Translations under genes and position numbers: made by a program | Shown here: piece after piece, positions 26,001 through 34,392 of the stretch | Layout of the letters: each line of letters starts with the position of its first letter | Numbering within the stretch: the first letter of the stretch is position 1 | Notes under the pieces: model-generated | Seen by the model: only the letters and a program-made list of their open reading frames with translations | Databases searched by the model: none | Told to the model about the DNA's origin: nothing | From: an uncultured Actinomycetes bacterium | Lineage (GTDB): Bacteria; Actinomycetota; Acidimicrobiia; Acidimicrobiales; RAAP-2 | Length of the DNA stretch: 42,702 nucleotides | Reading direction: 5' to 3' | NCBI GenBank assembly: GCA_903873775.1 | Contig: CAIQPR010000025.1 | Coordinates: 1 to 42,702 of the forward strand

Positions 26001-29000
26001 TCAACACGACGACGGGCGTGCTCTCGGGAACTCCCGCGACCGGCACGAACGGCGTATACCCCATCTCGATCACCGCCACGAGCAGCGCGGGCACCGCCAC
26101 GCAGAACTTCACCTTGACGGTGAGCCCCTGCATCACCTCGGAGAATCACACGACCTTTACCGCTGGTACTAGTGGCACGTTCACGGTGACCTCTACTGGT
26201 GTCACGAGCCCCGTGTACTCCGAGACGGGCACCTTGCCGACCGGCATCACTCTCTTGACGTCAGGCATTTTGTCCGGCACTGCCGCGCCTGGAACGGGTG
26301 GCACGTACGTGATCACTCTGAAGGCGTCGAACAGTTCGGTGTCGGCAACGCAGACCTTTACGTTGACGATCAACCAGGCGCCAGTGATCACCTCGGCGAA
26401 CACGACCACATTTACGACCGGTACCGCGGGCACCTTTACGGTGACCGCAACTGGCTTCCCCGCCCCGATCTTCTCTGAAACGGGTGCGCTGCCCTCCGGC
26501 GTGACGCTCAACACGACCACCGGCGTTCTCTCGGGTACTCCGGCCGCCGGCACGGGTGGCACGTACATCGTGACCGTGAAGGCGACGAACGCATCTGGTA
26601 CCGCGACCCAGACGTTCACCCTCGTGGTGGACCAGGCGCCGGCGATCACGTCCGCGAGTACAACCACATTCACGACGGGCGCCAGCGGCACGTTCACGGT
26701 GACGACGACCGGTTACCCCACGGCGACCATTACGGAATCCGGGACGTTGCCCTCTGGCGTCACCTTCGTGGACAATGGCAACGGCACGGCCACTCTCTCC
26801 GGCACGCCCGCGGCGGGCACGGGTGGGAGCTACACCATCACCATTGCTGCGGCGAACGCTGTGTCGACTGCGCACCAGACCTTCACTCTCGTTGTGAACC
26901 AGGCGCCGGTGATCACTTCGGTGAACGCCGCGACATTTACTACCGGCAAGTCGAACACCTTCACGGTGACCGCGACCGGGTACGCCGCCCCGACGTTCTC
27001 AGAGACGGGCACCCTGCCCTCAGGTGTCACCCTCAACGCCACCACTGGCGTGTTGTCGGGAACTCCGTCCTCGACGAGCGGTGGCACGTACGTAATCACG
27101 ATCAAGGCGACGAACGCCGCGGGCAGTTCAACGCAGTCCTTCACGTTGACCGTGAACCAGCCGCCGGTGATCACGTCGGCGAACAACACGACCTTCATTG
27201 TCGGCACCGCGAGCTCATTCAAGGTCACGACTACCGGGTACGTGGCGCCGAGTCTCACTGAGTCCGGCAACCTGCCGAGTGGTGTGACGTTCGTTGACAA
27301 CGGCAACGGTACGGCGTCCTTGGCGGGAACTGCGGTCGCTGGCAGTGGTGGCGTCTACGTCATCACGATCACCGCGACGAACGAAGCAGGAACCGCCACA
27401 CAGACCTTCACCCTGACGGTGAACCAGTTGCCGGTGTACACCTCAGCTGCGACCACGACGTTTAATGCGGGAGTCGCCGGGACGTTCACGGTGACGACGC
27501 AGGCCTATCCGAACGCTCGGTACAGCGAGTCCGGTGTGTTGCCGAACGGCATCATCTTCACCGACAATGGCAACGGTACCGCGAAGTTCTCCGGTACGCC
27601 CGGGTTGCACAGCGGTGGTAGTTACACCGTCACGATTTCCGCGACCAATGTCGTCGGTACGACCAAGCAGACGTTCACCCTGCTTGTGTACCAGGCGCCA
27701 TACATCACCTCTGCGTCGTCCACGACGTTCACGACGGGCAAGGCGGGCAGTTTCACGGTGACGTCCACCGGTTACCCCGCTGCGACGTACACCGAAACCG
27801 GGACCCTGCCGAGTGGTGTCACTCTCAGCAGTTCCGGCGCTCTGTCCGGCACGCCAGCGGCAGGCACTGGTGGGTCGTACCCGATCACGATTACCGCGAC
27901 GAACTCGCTCGGTACCGCTACCCAGCACTTCACTTTGGTTGTGGACCAGGCACCGGCGTTTACATCGGCGAGCACGACCACGTTCTCGGTTGGCACGGCC
28001 GGTCACTTCACCGTGACCACGTCGGGTTACCCGAACGCGAGCTACACGTACACCGGCACGCTGCCCTCGGGGGTCATCCTCGTGGACAACGGAGACGGTA
28101 CGGCCAGCTTCTCGGGCACTCCGCGCTCAGGCTTCGGCGGTAGCTACACGATCACGATCACTGCCAAGAACGTCGCGGGAACCGCGACGCAGACCTTTAC
28201 CCTGGTCGTTGATCAGGCCCCTGTGATCACGTCGTCGAACAACACGTCATTCGTCGTGGGCACCGCGGGATCATTCACTGCGACGGCTACGGGCTACCCG
28301 GCGCCGACATTTAGTGAAACCGGCACTCTGCCCTCGGGTGTGACGTTCTCGGGTGGCAAGTTCACTGGAACGCCCGCCGCGGGCACCGGTGGTGTGTACC
28401 CGGTGACGATCACCGCGACCAACGCCTTCGGAACGGCGACGCAATCCTTCACGCTGACCGTGGATCAAGCGCCGTCCTTCACCTCCGCCAACAACGCCAC
28501 CTTCACTGTGGGTACGGCGGGCACCTTCACGGTGACGACCTTCGCCGTGCCGAACGCGTCGTACTCTGAGACCGGCACTCTGCCCTCGGGCGTGACGTTT
28601 GTTGACAATGGCAATGGCACGGCCACCATCGCCGGTACGCCGGCGATTGCGTACGGCAAGGTGTACACCTTGACTATCACCGCGAAGAACTCGGTGGCAA
28701 CGGTCACGCAGACCTTCACCCTGACGGTGAACGAGGCGCCGACGATCACCTCGCTGGCCCTCTCGACGTTCACGGTGGGCACCGCCGGTAGCTTCCAGGT
28801 TGTGTCAACGGGCTACCCGTTGCCGACCTTCTCCGAGACCGGAGCGCTGCCGAGCGGGGTCACCCTGAATACGACCACTGGCACGCTCTCTGGTACGCCG
28901 GTGGCGGGAAGCGGTGGGGTGTACACGTTCACGATTAGTGCCACGAACATCTACGGCACCGCTTCGCAGACCTTTGTTCTGACGGTCAACCAGGCGCCGA

Positions 29001-32000
29001 CCTTCACGTCCAGGGCTACAACGACATTCACTGTCGGCACAGCGGGAAGCTTCCACGTCACGACGATCGGTGTGCCGAACGCGACCTACACGTACACCGG
29101 CACTCTGCCGTCGGGCGTTGTCCTCGTGGACAATGGTGACGGAACGGCGAGCTTCTCGGGCACGCCAGCGGCGGGCTTTGGTGGCACCTACACGGTCACG
29201 ATCTCGGCGACCAACATCGTGTCCACCGTGACGCAAACCTTCACGTTGGTCGTGGACCAGGCCCCGATTATTACTTCGGCCTCCTCGACCACGTTCACGA
29301 CCGGTACCGCGGGTACCTTCACGGTCACTGGCACGGGCTACCCCGCGCCGACCTACTCAGAGACCGGCACCCTGCCGTCCGGTGTGACGTTCTCGGGCGG
29401 CAAGTTCTCCGGCACCCCGGCCGCGGGCACTGGTGGCGCCTACGTCATCACCATCACCGCGACGAGCGGCTCACTGACGACCCAACAGACGTTCACGCTG
29501 TACGTGAATCAGGCGGCCGCGTTCACGTCAAGCGGGAGCACGAGTTTCACGGTGGGTACCTCGGGCACCTTCACCGTGAGCACCTCCGGCTACCCGGTGG
29601 GCTCACTCTGGGAGACGGGCGTTCTGCCGTCGGGCTTGACATTCGTTGACAATGGCAACGGCACGGCGACGCTGTCGGGTACGCCGGCCGCTGGCACGGG
29701 TGGCACGTACACATTGACCTGGACGATTCTCGTTGGTTCGACCAAGGTCACCCAGACCTTCACTCTGACGATTGCCGAAGCGGCGTCGATTACCTCCGGA
29801 TCGTCGACCACGTTTGTCGTCGGCAAGTCGGGCAGTTTCTCGCTGTCGTCGTTCGGATTCCCGGGCGTGACCTACTCCGAGAGCGGCGCGCTGCCGAGCG
29901 GTGTGACTTTCTCGTCGAGTGGTCTGTTGACCGGTACGCCGGCGGCGGGCACGGCGGGTACCTACACCTTCACCATCACCGCGTCCAACTCGGTGACGTC
30001 AACGACGCAGCGATTCACGCTGATCGTCACGACCACGGTGACCACCATCACGACTGTGGTGACCGAAACATTCACCGTGGGAACGGCGAGTTCGTTCACG
30101 ATCACTCAGGGATCGGGCACCGGACACCTCACCGAGACGGGCACTCTCCCGGGTGGCGTGACGTGGAAGGACAATGGCAACGGCACCGCGACCTTGAGCG
30201 GGACGCCAACTGTTGGCTCGGGCGGTTACTACACGATCACCGTCACGTACACGGTGAACACCACCGTGGAGACCGAGACGTTCACCATCTACGTTGACGA
30301 AGGTCCGACTGTGACCTCCTCGTCGACAACGACCTTTACGGTGGGCACCGCGTCGAGATTCCTCTTCACCGCAAGCGGCTTCCCTGGTCCGACGTTCTCG
30401 TACACCGGCACCCTGCCGTTGGGCTTGAACTTCAATGCGTCGACGGGAGTCATCTACGGCACCCCGGCTCCGGGTACGGGTGGTAGCTACAGCTGGACCA
30501 TCACGATCAAGAACAGCGTGAAGACCATTACGCAATCCTTCACTCTCGTGATCGATCAGGCACCCGCACTGACGTCGGCATCTACGGCCACGTTCGCGGT
30601 CGGTACCTCGAGCGTCTACACGTTCGCCGTGTCGGGTTACCCGACGCCCACGTACTCGTACACCGGCAACCTCCCGTCGGGTGTGACCTTCAATACCTCG
30701 ACCGGCGTGATTTCTGGTACGCCGGCTGCGGGTACTGGTGGCAACTACTCGATCACGGTGACCATTACGAACACCGTGACCACGTACACCTTCACGTTCG
30801 TGCTGGTGGTGACGCAGTCGCCCGCTGTGACGTCGACCAATAGTGCGACGTTCACTGTCGGTACCTATGGATCGGCGACCGTGACCAGTTCGGGTAACCC
30901 CAACGCGACGTTCACCGTCTCGGGAACCCTGCCGTCCGGCATCACCTTCGTTGACAACGGCGATGGGACTGCATCGTTCTTCGGTACCCCGGGACTCGGC
31001 GCTGGTGGTGTGTACACCGTCACCGTCACCGCGAAGTCGACCATCGCAACGACAACCCAGACGTTCACCATCACCGTGGACGCCGCGCCCGAATTCTCTC
31101 CGTCGCAGTTGCTCACGACGAACTTCACCGTGGGCACAGCGGGCTCCTTCACTTTCGCAGCGAAGGCCTACGCGGCAGCCAGGTGGTCGGAGACCGGGGC
31201 TCTACCGTCCGGTGTCACCCTGAACGCCACGACCGGCGTTCTCTCGGGAACGCCCGCGGCGGGTACCGGTGGCTCCTACGTCATCACGGTGACGGCCACC
31301 AATGTCACGGGTTCTGCGTCCATCACGTTCACGTTGACGGTGGCGCAGGCTCCGGCCTTCGTCTCCGTGAATACGACGACCTTCACGGTGGGCGTTGCGG
31401 GGACGTTCACTCTCTCAGCCTCGGGTGCTCCGAACCCGACGTACACCTACACAGGCACGTTGCCCTCGGGCGTCGTCCTGGTCGACAACCGCGATGGAAC
31501 TGCCACGTTGTCGGGCACGCCGGCCGCGGGCTTCGGTGGGAACTACAGCATCTCGCTGACCGTCACCAGCACCTCGGGGACCGCCACGCAGTCCTTCACG
31601 CTCGTCGTTGACCAGGCCCCGGCCTTCACGTCCGGTGGTTCGGCGACGTTCACCGTCGGTTCGGCTGGTACGTCGACCATCACCACGAGTGGAAATCCGA
31701 AGGCCACGTACAGCGAGTCCGGCAACCTGCCGAGCGGCGTCACCTTTATGGGCAATGGCAACGGAACGGCGACGATCGCGGGCACGCCGGCGGCAGGAAC
31801 TGGTGGCGTCTACAGCATCACCGTGACGGCCACCAACACCATTGGTTCGGTGAGCACGAAATTCGTCCTCACCGTGCAGCAGCCGCCGACCATCACGTCA
31901 GCTTCGACGGTCACGACCACCGTTGGCAGTGCGCTCAACTTCACGACGACAGCATCGGGTCTGCCCGGCGCCTCGTGGACCGCGAGTGGCACCCTGCCGA

Positions 32001-33721
32001 GTGGTGTCACGTTCGTGGACAACGGCGATGGCACGGGCTCGCTGTTCGGTACGCCGGGTATCAACACCGGTGGCTCGTACACGTTGACCTTGACGGCGAA
32101 GAACGCTGTGGGCACCGCGACGCAGACCTTCACGCTGGTCGTACGTCAGGCGCCGGTGATTACCAGTGGCGCATCGACGACGTTCACCGTGGGCAGCGCG
32201 GGAACCTTTACGGTCTCGAGCACGGGATACCCCGCCAACTCCTTCACAGAGTCGGGCAACCTGCCGAGCGGCGTCACCTTTGTCGATAACGGCAATGGCA
32301 CGGCGACCATCGCGGGAACGCCAGCGGCGGGCACCGGCGGTACGTACACTTTCACGATTGCGGCCACCAATGCGCTCGGATCAACGACCCAGAGCTTCAC
32401 ATTGACCGTGAATCAGGCGCCGACCTTCGTCAGTGCGAACACAACCAGTTTCGTTGTGAGCACGTTAAGTTCGTTCACGGTTTCGCTGCAGGGCTACCCA
32501 GCTCTCTACATGACCGCGGCGGGCGTCCTGCCTGGCGGCGTCACGTTCATTGACAACGGCGATGGCACCGGCAGTTTTGTGGGCACGCCGCAAGCCGGTT
32601 CGGGCGGCAGCTACCCGGTGACGATCACTGCAGTCAATGCGATCGGTACCGCGACCCAGACGTTCACTCTGGTGGTGGATCAGCCTCTCGCCTTTACTAG
32701 CAGCACCTCCGCGACGTTCACAGCGGGAACTGCGGGTACGACCACGATCGCGACCAGCGGTTTCCCGGCGGCGACCTTCTCCGAAACCGGCAACTTGCCG
32801 TCGGGCGTGACATTGAACGCCACAACGGGTGTCCTCTCGGGCACGCCCGCGGCGGGCACGGCTGGCACGTATGTGATCTCCATCACCGCAACGAATGTGC
32901 TGGGTTCGATCACTGAAAGCTTCACGGTGACGGTGAACCAACTTCCGGTCGTGACGTCGGCGAGCACCGTGACGTTCGCTCAGGGAGTGGCCAACACGTT
33001 CACCGCGACCGCGACCGGATTCCCCACTCCGACCTTCTCGGAGACGGGCACGCTTCCGTCCGGCGTGACCTTTAACGCAACGACCGGTGTCCTCTCGGGT
33101 ACGCCGGCGGCCGGAACTGGCGGCACCTACGCGATCAGCTTGAAGGCCACCAACGCGGCCGGATCGGTGACGCAGGCCTTCACGTTGATCGTCACGCAAG
33201 CGCCGGCGGTGACGTCGGCCAACTCGGCGACCTGGACGACGGGCGTCGCTGGCACCTTCTCCGTGACCTCGACGGGTTACCCGACGGGAACGATCACCGA
33301 GACCGGCGCGCTGCCGACCGGAGTGAGTTTCGTTGACAATGGGAATGGCACTGCCACGTTGTCGGGCACGCCGGCGGCGGGCACGGGTGGCACCTACGTG
33401 ATCACGATCACCGTGTCGAACACGGTCTCGTCGGTGAGCCAGACCTTCACCCTCACCATCAACGATGCGCCCGTGATCACGTCGGCGAATGCCACGACGT
33501 TCACCGTGGGCGACTCCTCGAGTTTTGGTGTGACCGCGACAGGATTTCCGGCGGCGACGTTGAGTGAGCTCGGGGCGTTGCCAACGGGGATCACTTTCAG
33601 CAGTGGCACCTTCTCGGGTACGCCAGCGGCGGGCACTGACGGGACCTACGTCGTCACCGTCACGGCGTCGAACACGGCCGGGTCCGTGAGCCAGACCTTC
33701 ACGCTGACCATCGTCGGCTGA
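23087..33721 (+). CDS. giant secreted Ig-like repeat protein, putative adhesin/matrix protein
   Basis: 3544 residues from GTG 23087, with AAAGGA 8 nt upstream. A signal peptide (RRALRVATALAVSIGSAAVL, cleavage near TTAHA) is followed by a fibronectin-III-like domain (about 63-155). A beta-rich, Gly/Ser/Thr-rich region (about 160-670) follows, beginning with the LYWTGAANSNWSDAGNWS motif seen at the head of many beta-helix surface proteins. From residue 673 to the end there are 33 tandem Ig-like repeats averaging 87 residues, of the putative-Ig (He_PIG) type. The repeat ends exactly at the C-terminus; no LPxTG, S-layer-homology domain or anchor helix is visible. The repeats have one Cys in total and very few charged residues other than the DNGNGT loops. 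It is likely an extended extracellular fibre acting in adhesion or biofilm. Single frame, no disruption. Confidence 0.88.
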   Translation: MTTVPTNALRRALRVATALAVSIGSAAVLLGASADATTAHAASLHSAVSHPHTGGSGGSSTTVPSAPLSPAAAVNGTQGATVTWAAPSSDGGSSLTGYVVTSPENPSLSDHVSSTTTSVTLTGLAANTPTTFDIVAVNSVGSSTAAVTNVIVPAGVGASCSLYWTGAANSNWSDAGNWSASNNGTSAGRVPTSSDVVCFSSAPATSSVVLSSSATVKGIQWPAAGSVTPALTIAWNGSLSVTDDPASDVATLTQNGPLSLGQQTALRTSSWTTGGVPVVSGPGSIIVSDGGVANLGGEWPTLNSGATLINQGTVNLPSGSTLYIGGHSVIDNLAVFNMGNQTDICNLDSSGNYFDNGFGATLNANATTGAAQLHVAYSNQGTTDVNGGSLVMYYGTATNIPDAGPWNVATGTRLVVDAARSFSSSTPVSGHGTLVVDAPVSAGPSSISSSLDVEAPLTLTDSASLDVYALTLNSSVTGGSLTDSVSLTVPTGATPSLVGTVVTNASGASGSIGNNAHVTITNHGAIDNAGSLSLANAALIESTDGTGSFANTGTTTVTSGTASVNVASSNSGTLVLGYNTLDFNGSLTETSSAIVKASIDNAGYGSLNTGYGAVLAGAVIVTVDPSLTFSGTSASYTIVTGTSATNTTVASTPGVVSLSSVTSSGTTVTLYTAPQITSSNTTTFIAGSSDTFHVTVDGLGTITYGETGTLPTGVTFNTTTGVLSGTATQSGSFPITITATNAKGTATQSFTLVVDQAPNITSANHTTFTTGTAGTFTLTSTGYLPATYSETGALPTGVTFNASTGVLSGTPAAGTGGSYTLTFTATNATGTSTQTFTLTVVQPPVITSANHTTFTTGAAGTFSVTSTGFPTVSYSESGALPTGVTFNSTTGVLSGTPGVGTGKTYSITISATNGVTTTTQSFTLTVNQPPVITSASNAIFTVNVSNTFTVTSTGFPGATYSETGTLPSGVTFNTTTGVLSGTPATGTNGVYPISITATSSAGTATQNFTLTVSPCITSENHTTFTAGTSGTFTVTSTGVTSPVYSETGTLPTGITLLTSGILSGTAAPGTGGTYVITLKASNSSVSATQTFTLTINQAPVITSANTTTFTTGTAGTFTVTATGFPAPIFSETGALPSGVTLNTTTGVLSGTPAAGTGGTYIVTVKATNASGTATQTFTLVVDQAPAITSASTTTFTTGASGTFTVTTTGYPTATITESGTLPSGVTFVDNGNGTATLSGTPAAGTGGSYTITIAAANAVSTAHQTFTLVVNQAPVITSVNAATFTTGKSNTFTVTATGYAAPTFSETGTLPSGVTLNATTGVLSGTPSSTSGGTYVITIKATNAAGSSTQSFTLTVNQPPVITSANNTTFIVGTASSFKVTTTGYVAPSLTESGNLPSGVTFVDNGNGTASLAGTAVAGSGGVYVITITATNEAGTATQTFTLTVNQLPVYTSAATTTFNAGVAGTFTVTTQAYPNARYSESGVLPNGIIFTDNGNGTAKFSGTPGLHSGGSYTVTISATNVVGTTKQTFTLLVYQAPYITSASSTTFTTGKAGSFTVTSTGYPAATYTETGTLPSGVTLSSSGALSGTPAAGTGGSYPITITATNSLGTATQHFTLVVDQAPAFTSASTTTFSVGTAGHFTVTTSGYPNASYTYTGTLPSGVILVDNGDGTASFSGTPRSGFGGSYTITITAKNVAGTATQTFTLVVDQAPVITSSNNTSFVVGTAGSFTATATGYPAPTFSETGTLPSGVTFSGGKFTGTPAAGTGGVYPVTITATNAFGTATQSFTLTVDQAPSFTSANNATFTVGTAGTFTVTTFAVPNASYSETGTLPSGVTFVDNGNGTATIAGTPAIAYGKVYTLTITAKNSVATVTQTFTLTVNEAPTITSLALSTFTVGTAGSFQVVSTGYPLPTFSETGALPSGVTLNTTTGTLSGTPVAGSGGVYTFTISATNIYGTASQTFVLTVNQAPTFTSRATTTFTVGTAGSFHVTTIGVPNATYTYTGTLPSGVVLVDNGDGTASFSGTPAAGFGGTYTVTISATNIVSTVTQTFTLVVDQAPIITSASSTTFTTGTAGTFTVTGTGYPAPTYSETGTLPSGVTFSGGKFSGTPAAGTGGAYVITITATSGSLTTQQTFTLYVNQAAAFTSSGSTSFTVGTSGTFTVSTSGYPVGSLWETGVLPSGLTFVDNGNGTATLSGTPAAGTGGTYTLTWTILVGSTKVTQTFTLTIAEAASITSGSSTTFVVGKSGSFSLSSFGFPGVTYSESGALPSGVTFSSSGLLTGTPAAGTAGTYTFTITASNSVTSTTQRFTLIVTTTVTTITTVVTETFTVGTASSFTITQGSGTGHLTETGTLPGGVTWKDNGNGTATLSGTPTVGSGGYYTITVTYTVNTTVETETFTIYVDEGPTVTSSSTTTFTVGTASRFLFTASGFPGPTFSYTGTLPLGLNFNASTGVIYGTPAPGTGGSYSWTITIKNSVKTITQSFTLVIDQAPALTSASTATFAVGTSSVYTFAVSGYPTPTYSYTGNLPSGVTFNTSTGVISGTPAAGTGGNYSITVTITNTVTTYTFTFVLVVTQSPAVTSTNSATFTVGTYGSATVTSSGNPNATFTVSGTLPSGITFVDNGDGTASFFGTPGLGAGGVYTVTVTAKSTIATTTQTFTITVDAAPEFSPSQLLTTNFTVGTAGSFTFAAKAYAAARWSETGALPSGVTLNATTGVLSGTPAAGTGGSYVITVTATNVTGSASITFTLTVAQAPAFVSVNTTTFTVGVAGTFTLSASGAPNPTYTYTGTLPSGVVLVDNRDGTATLSGTPAAGFGGNYSISLTVTSTSGTATQSFTLVVDQAPAFTSGGSATFTVGSAGTSTITTSGNPKATYSESGNLPSGVTFMGNGNGTATIAGTPAAGTGGVYSITVTATNTIGSVSTKFVLTVQQPPTITSASTVTTTVGSALNFTTTASGLPGASWTASGTLPSGVTFVDNGDGTGSLFGTPGINTGGSYTLTLTAKNAVGTATQTFTLVVRQAPVITSGASTTFTVGSAGTFTVSSTGYPANSFTESGNLPSGVTFVDNGNGTATIAGTPAAGTGGTYTFTIAATNALGSTTQSFTLTVNQAPTFVSANTTSFVVSTLSSFTVSLQGYPALYMTAAGVLPGGVTFIDNGDGTGSFVGTPQAGSGGSYPVTITAVNAIGTATQTFTLVVDQPLAFTSSTSATFTAGTAGTTTIATSGFPAATFSETGNLPSGVTLNATTGVLSGTPAAGTAGTYVISITATNVLGSITESFTVTVNQLPVVTSASTVTFAQGVANTFTATATGFPTPTFSETGTLPSGVTFNATTGVLSGTPAAGTGGTYAISLKATNAAGSVTQAFTLIVTQAPAVTSANSATWTTGVAGTFSVTSTGYPTGTITETGALPTGVSFVDNGNGTATLSGTPAAGTGGTYVITITVSNTVSSVSQTFTLTINDAPVITSANATTFTVGDSSSFGVTATGFPAATLSELGALPTGITFSSGTFSGTPAAGTDGTYVVTVTASNTAGSVSQTFTLTIVG
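25103..33718 (+). repeat. array of 33 Ig-like protein repeats (about 261 nt each)
   Basis: Each unit runs from an APxITSA start through a TTFTVGTAGTFTVT strand, then SETGTLPSGVTF, then LSGTPAAGTGGTYVITITA and ends FTLTVNQ. Two main forms occur. A short form has NTTTGVLSGTP. A long form has VDNGNGTATLSGTP, whose Asp/Asn-Gly loop could bind calcium (inference). A rarer short variant has SGGKFSGTP. Units share protein sequence but differ widely in synonymous codons, so the DNA is a degenerate rather than a perfect tandem repeat. This should limit recombination and argues for an old array. Confidence 0.9.
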
Positions 33722-33734
33722 GTCCAGTACCTCT

Positions 33735-33774
33735 CGCAGAATGCCGCCGCACGAGAGTGCGGCGGCATTCTGCG
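33735..33774 (+). terminator. 18-bp perfect hairpin with GAGA loop after the giant gene
   Basis: Arms at 33735-33752 and 33757-33774 are exact complements, closed by a GAGA (GNRA-type) tetraloop, 13 nt after the stop codon. The stem is far stronger than any other hairpin seen here. There is no following T-tract; it could terminate, protect the 3' end, or insulate the J-domain gene that follows. Confidence 0.65.
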
Positions 33775-33807
33775 TTACGGGTGGCAAACTCGTACGCGTG
33801 GTGTGTC

Positions 33808-34326
33808 GTGGTCGATGACTTCTACGGTGTTCTCGGCGTGTCGCGGCGCGCCACGACAGAGGACATTCGGGCGGCCTATCGGGCCCGCGCGAAGATGTTG
33901 CACCCTGACGCGGGGGGAGACGCAACACATTTCGCGCAGTTAACCGAAGCGTACGAAACGCTCAGCGATACGTCGCAGCGACGGCTCTATGACACGTGGC
34001 TGCGAGGAAATACTCGCTCGAACGCAGCTGGGCAATCAACCTCGGGTCTCGACGATGACGTTGCGGTCGCTGTGTTGCTGCATCAATACGCAGCCATGCG
34101 ACGGTCGGCGCTCGAGAACTTGAAACGCTCGTTGATGTGGGCCGGAATCTCTTTATTCCTCTGCGTGATCTCGCTCGCGGGGGCTGGTGATGGCGTGACT
34201 GAGTCACTCATCCTATGGGTGCCGGCGCTGTTCGGCATTAATCGCAGTTATCGCATCTGGCAGCACTACCGCGCTATCACTGCGGCGGAACACTCATTGC
34301 GCGCGCGGGTTCGAGGGCGTCGCTAG
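33808..34326 (+). CDS. J-domain (DnaJ-like) membrane protein
   Basis: 172 residues from GTG 33808, chosen because the J-domain starts immediately (VDDFYGVLGVSRRATTEDI). In-frame alternatives lie at 33781 and inside the upstream hairpin. The J-domain covers about residues 2-68 with the HPD motif in KMLHPDAGGD, required to stimulate DnaK-type ATPases. Two hydrophobic helices follow (about 112-128 and 138-150), then a basic C-terminus. There are no zinc fingers or DnaJ C-terminal substrate domains, so it is a type III J-protein tethered to the membrane. It presumably recruits Hsp70 there; a connection to secretion of the giant protein is only a neighbourhood idea. Confidence 0.8.
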   Translation: MVDDFYGVLGVSRRATTEDIRAAYRARAKMLHPDAGGDATHFAQLTEAYETLSDTSQRRLYDTWLRGNTRSNAAGQSTSGLDDDVAVAVLLHQYAAMRRSALENLKRSLMWAGISLFLCVISLAGAGDGVTESLILWVPALFGINRSYRIWQHYRAITAAEHSLRARVRGRR

Positions 34327-34341
34327 CGCGCTTTCGAGATT

Positions 34342-34367
34342 CTGACAGTACGATTGCCAATTGTCAG
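34342..34367. promoter_or_regulatory. candidate TetR operator and promoter of the 34393 operon
   Basis: CTGACA (34342-34347) and TGTCAG (34362-34367) are inverted repeats centred on a -10-like TACGAT (34349-34354). The operon encodes a TetR-family protein as its second gene. An inverted repeat wrapped around a -10 box is the common arrangement for autoregulated TetR operators. Confidence 0.45.
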
Positions 34368-34392
34368 CGCACGTCGACCGTCGGAGGTAAGC

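Noticed and set aside
25103..33718. CRISPR-like or satellite DNA repeat
   Set aside because: The periodicity is of about 261 nt, always in frame and conserved at the protein level with many synonymous changes, so it is a protein repeat.
25447..33928. Long antisense open frames across the Ig array (up to 487 codons, several starting MxVPxxPxVNVV)
   Set aside because: They repeat with the same period as the sense repeats and arise from third-position GC bias and the repeated Thr/Val/Gly codons on the plus strand. No ribosome sites and no domain logic.
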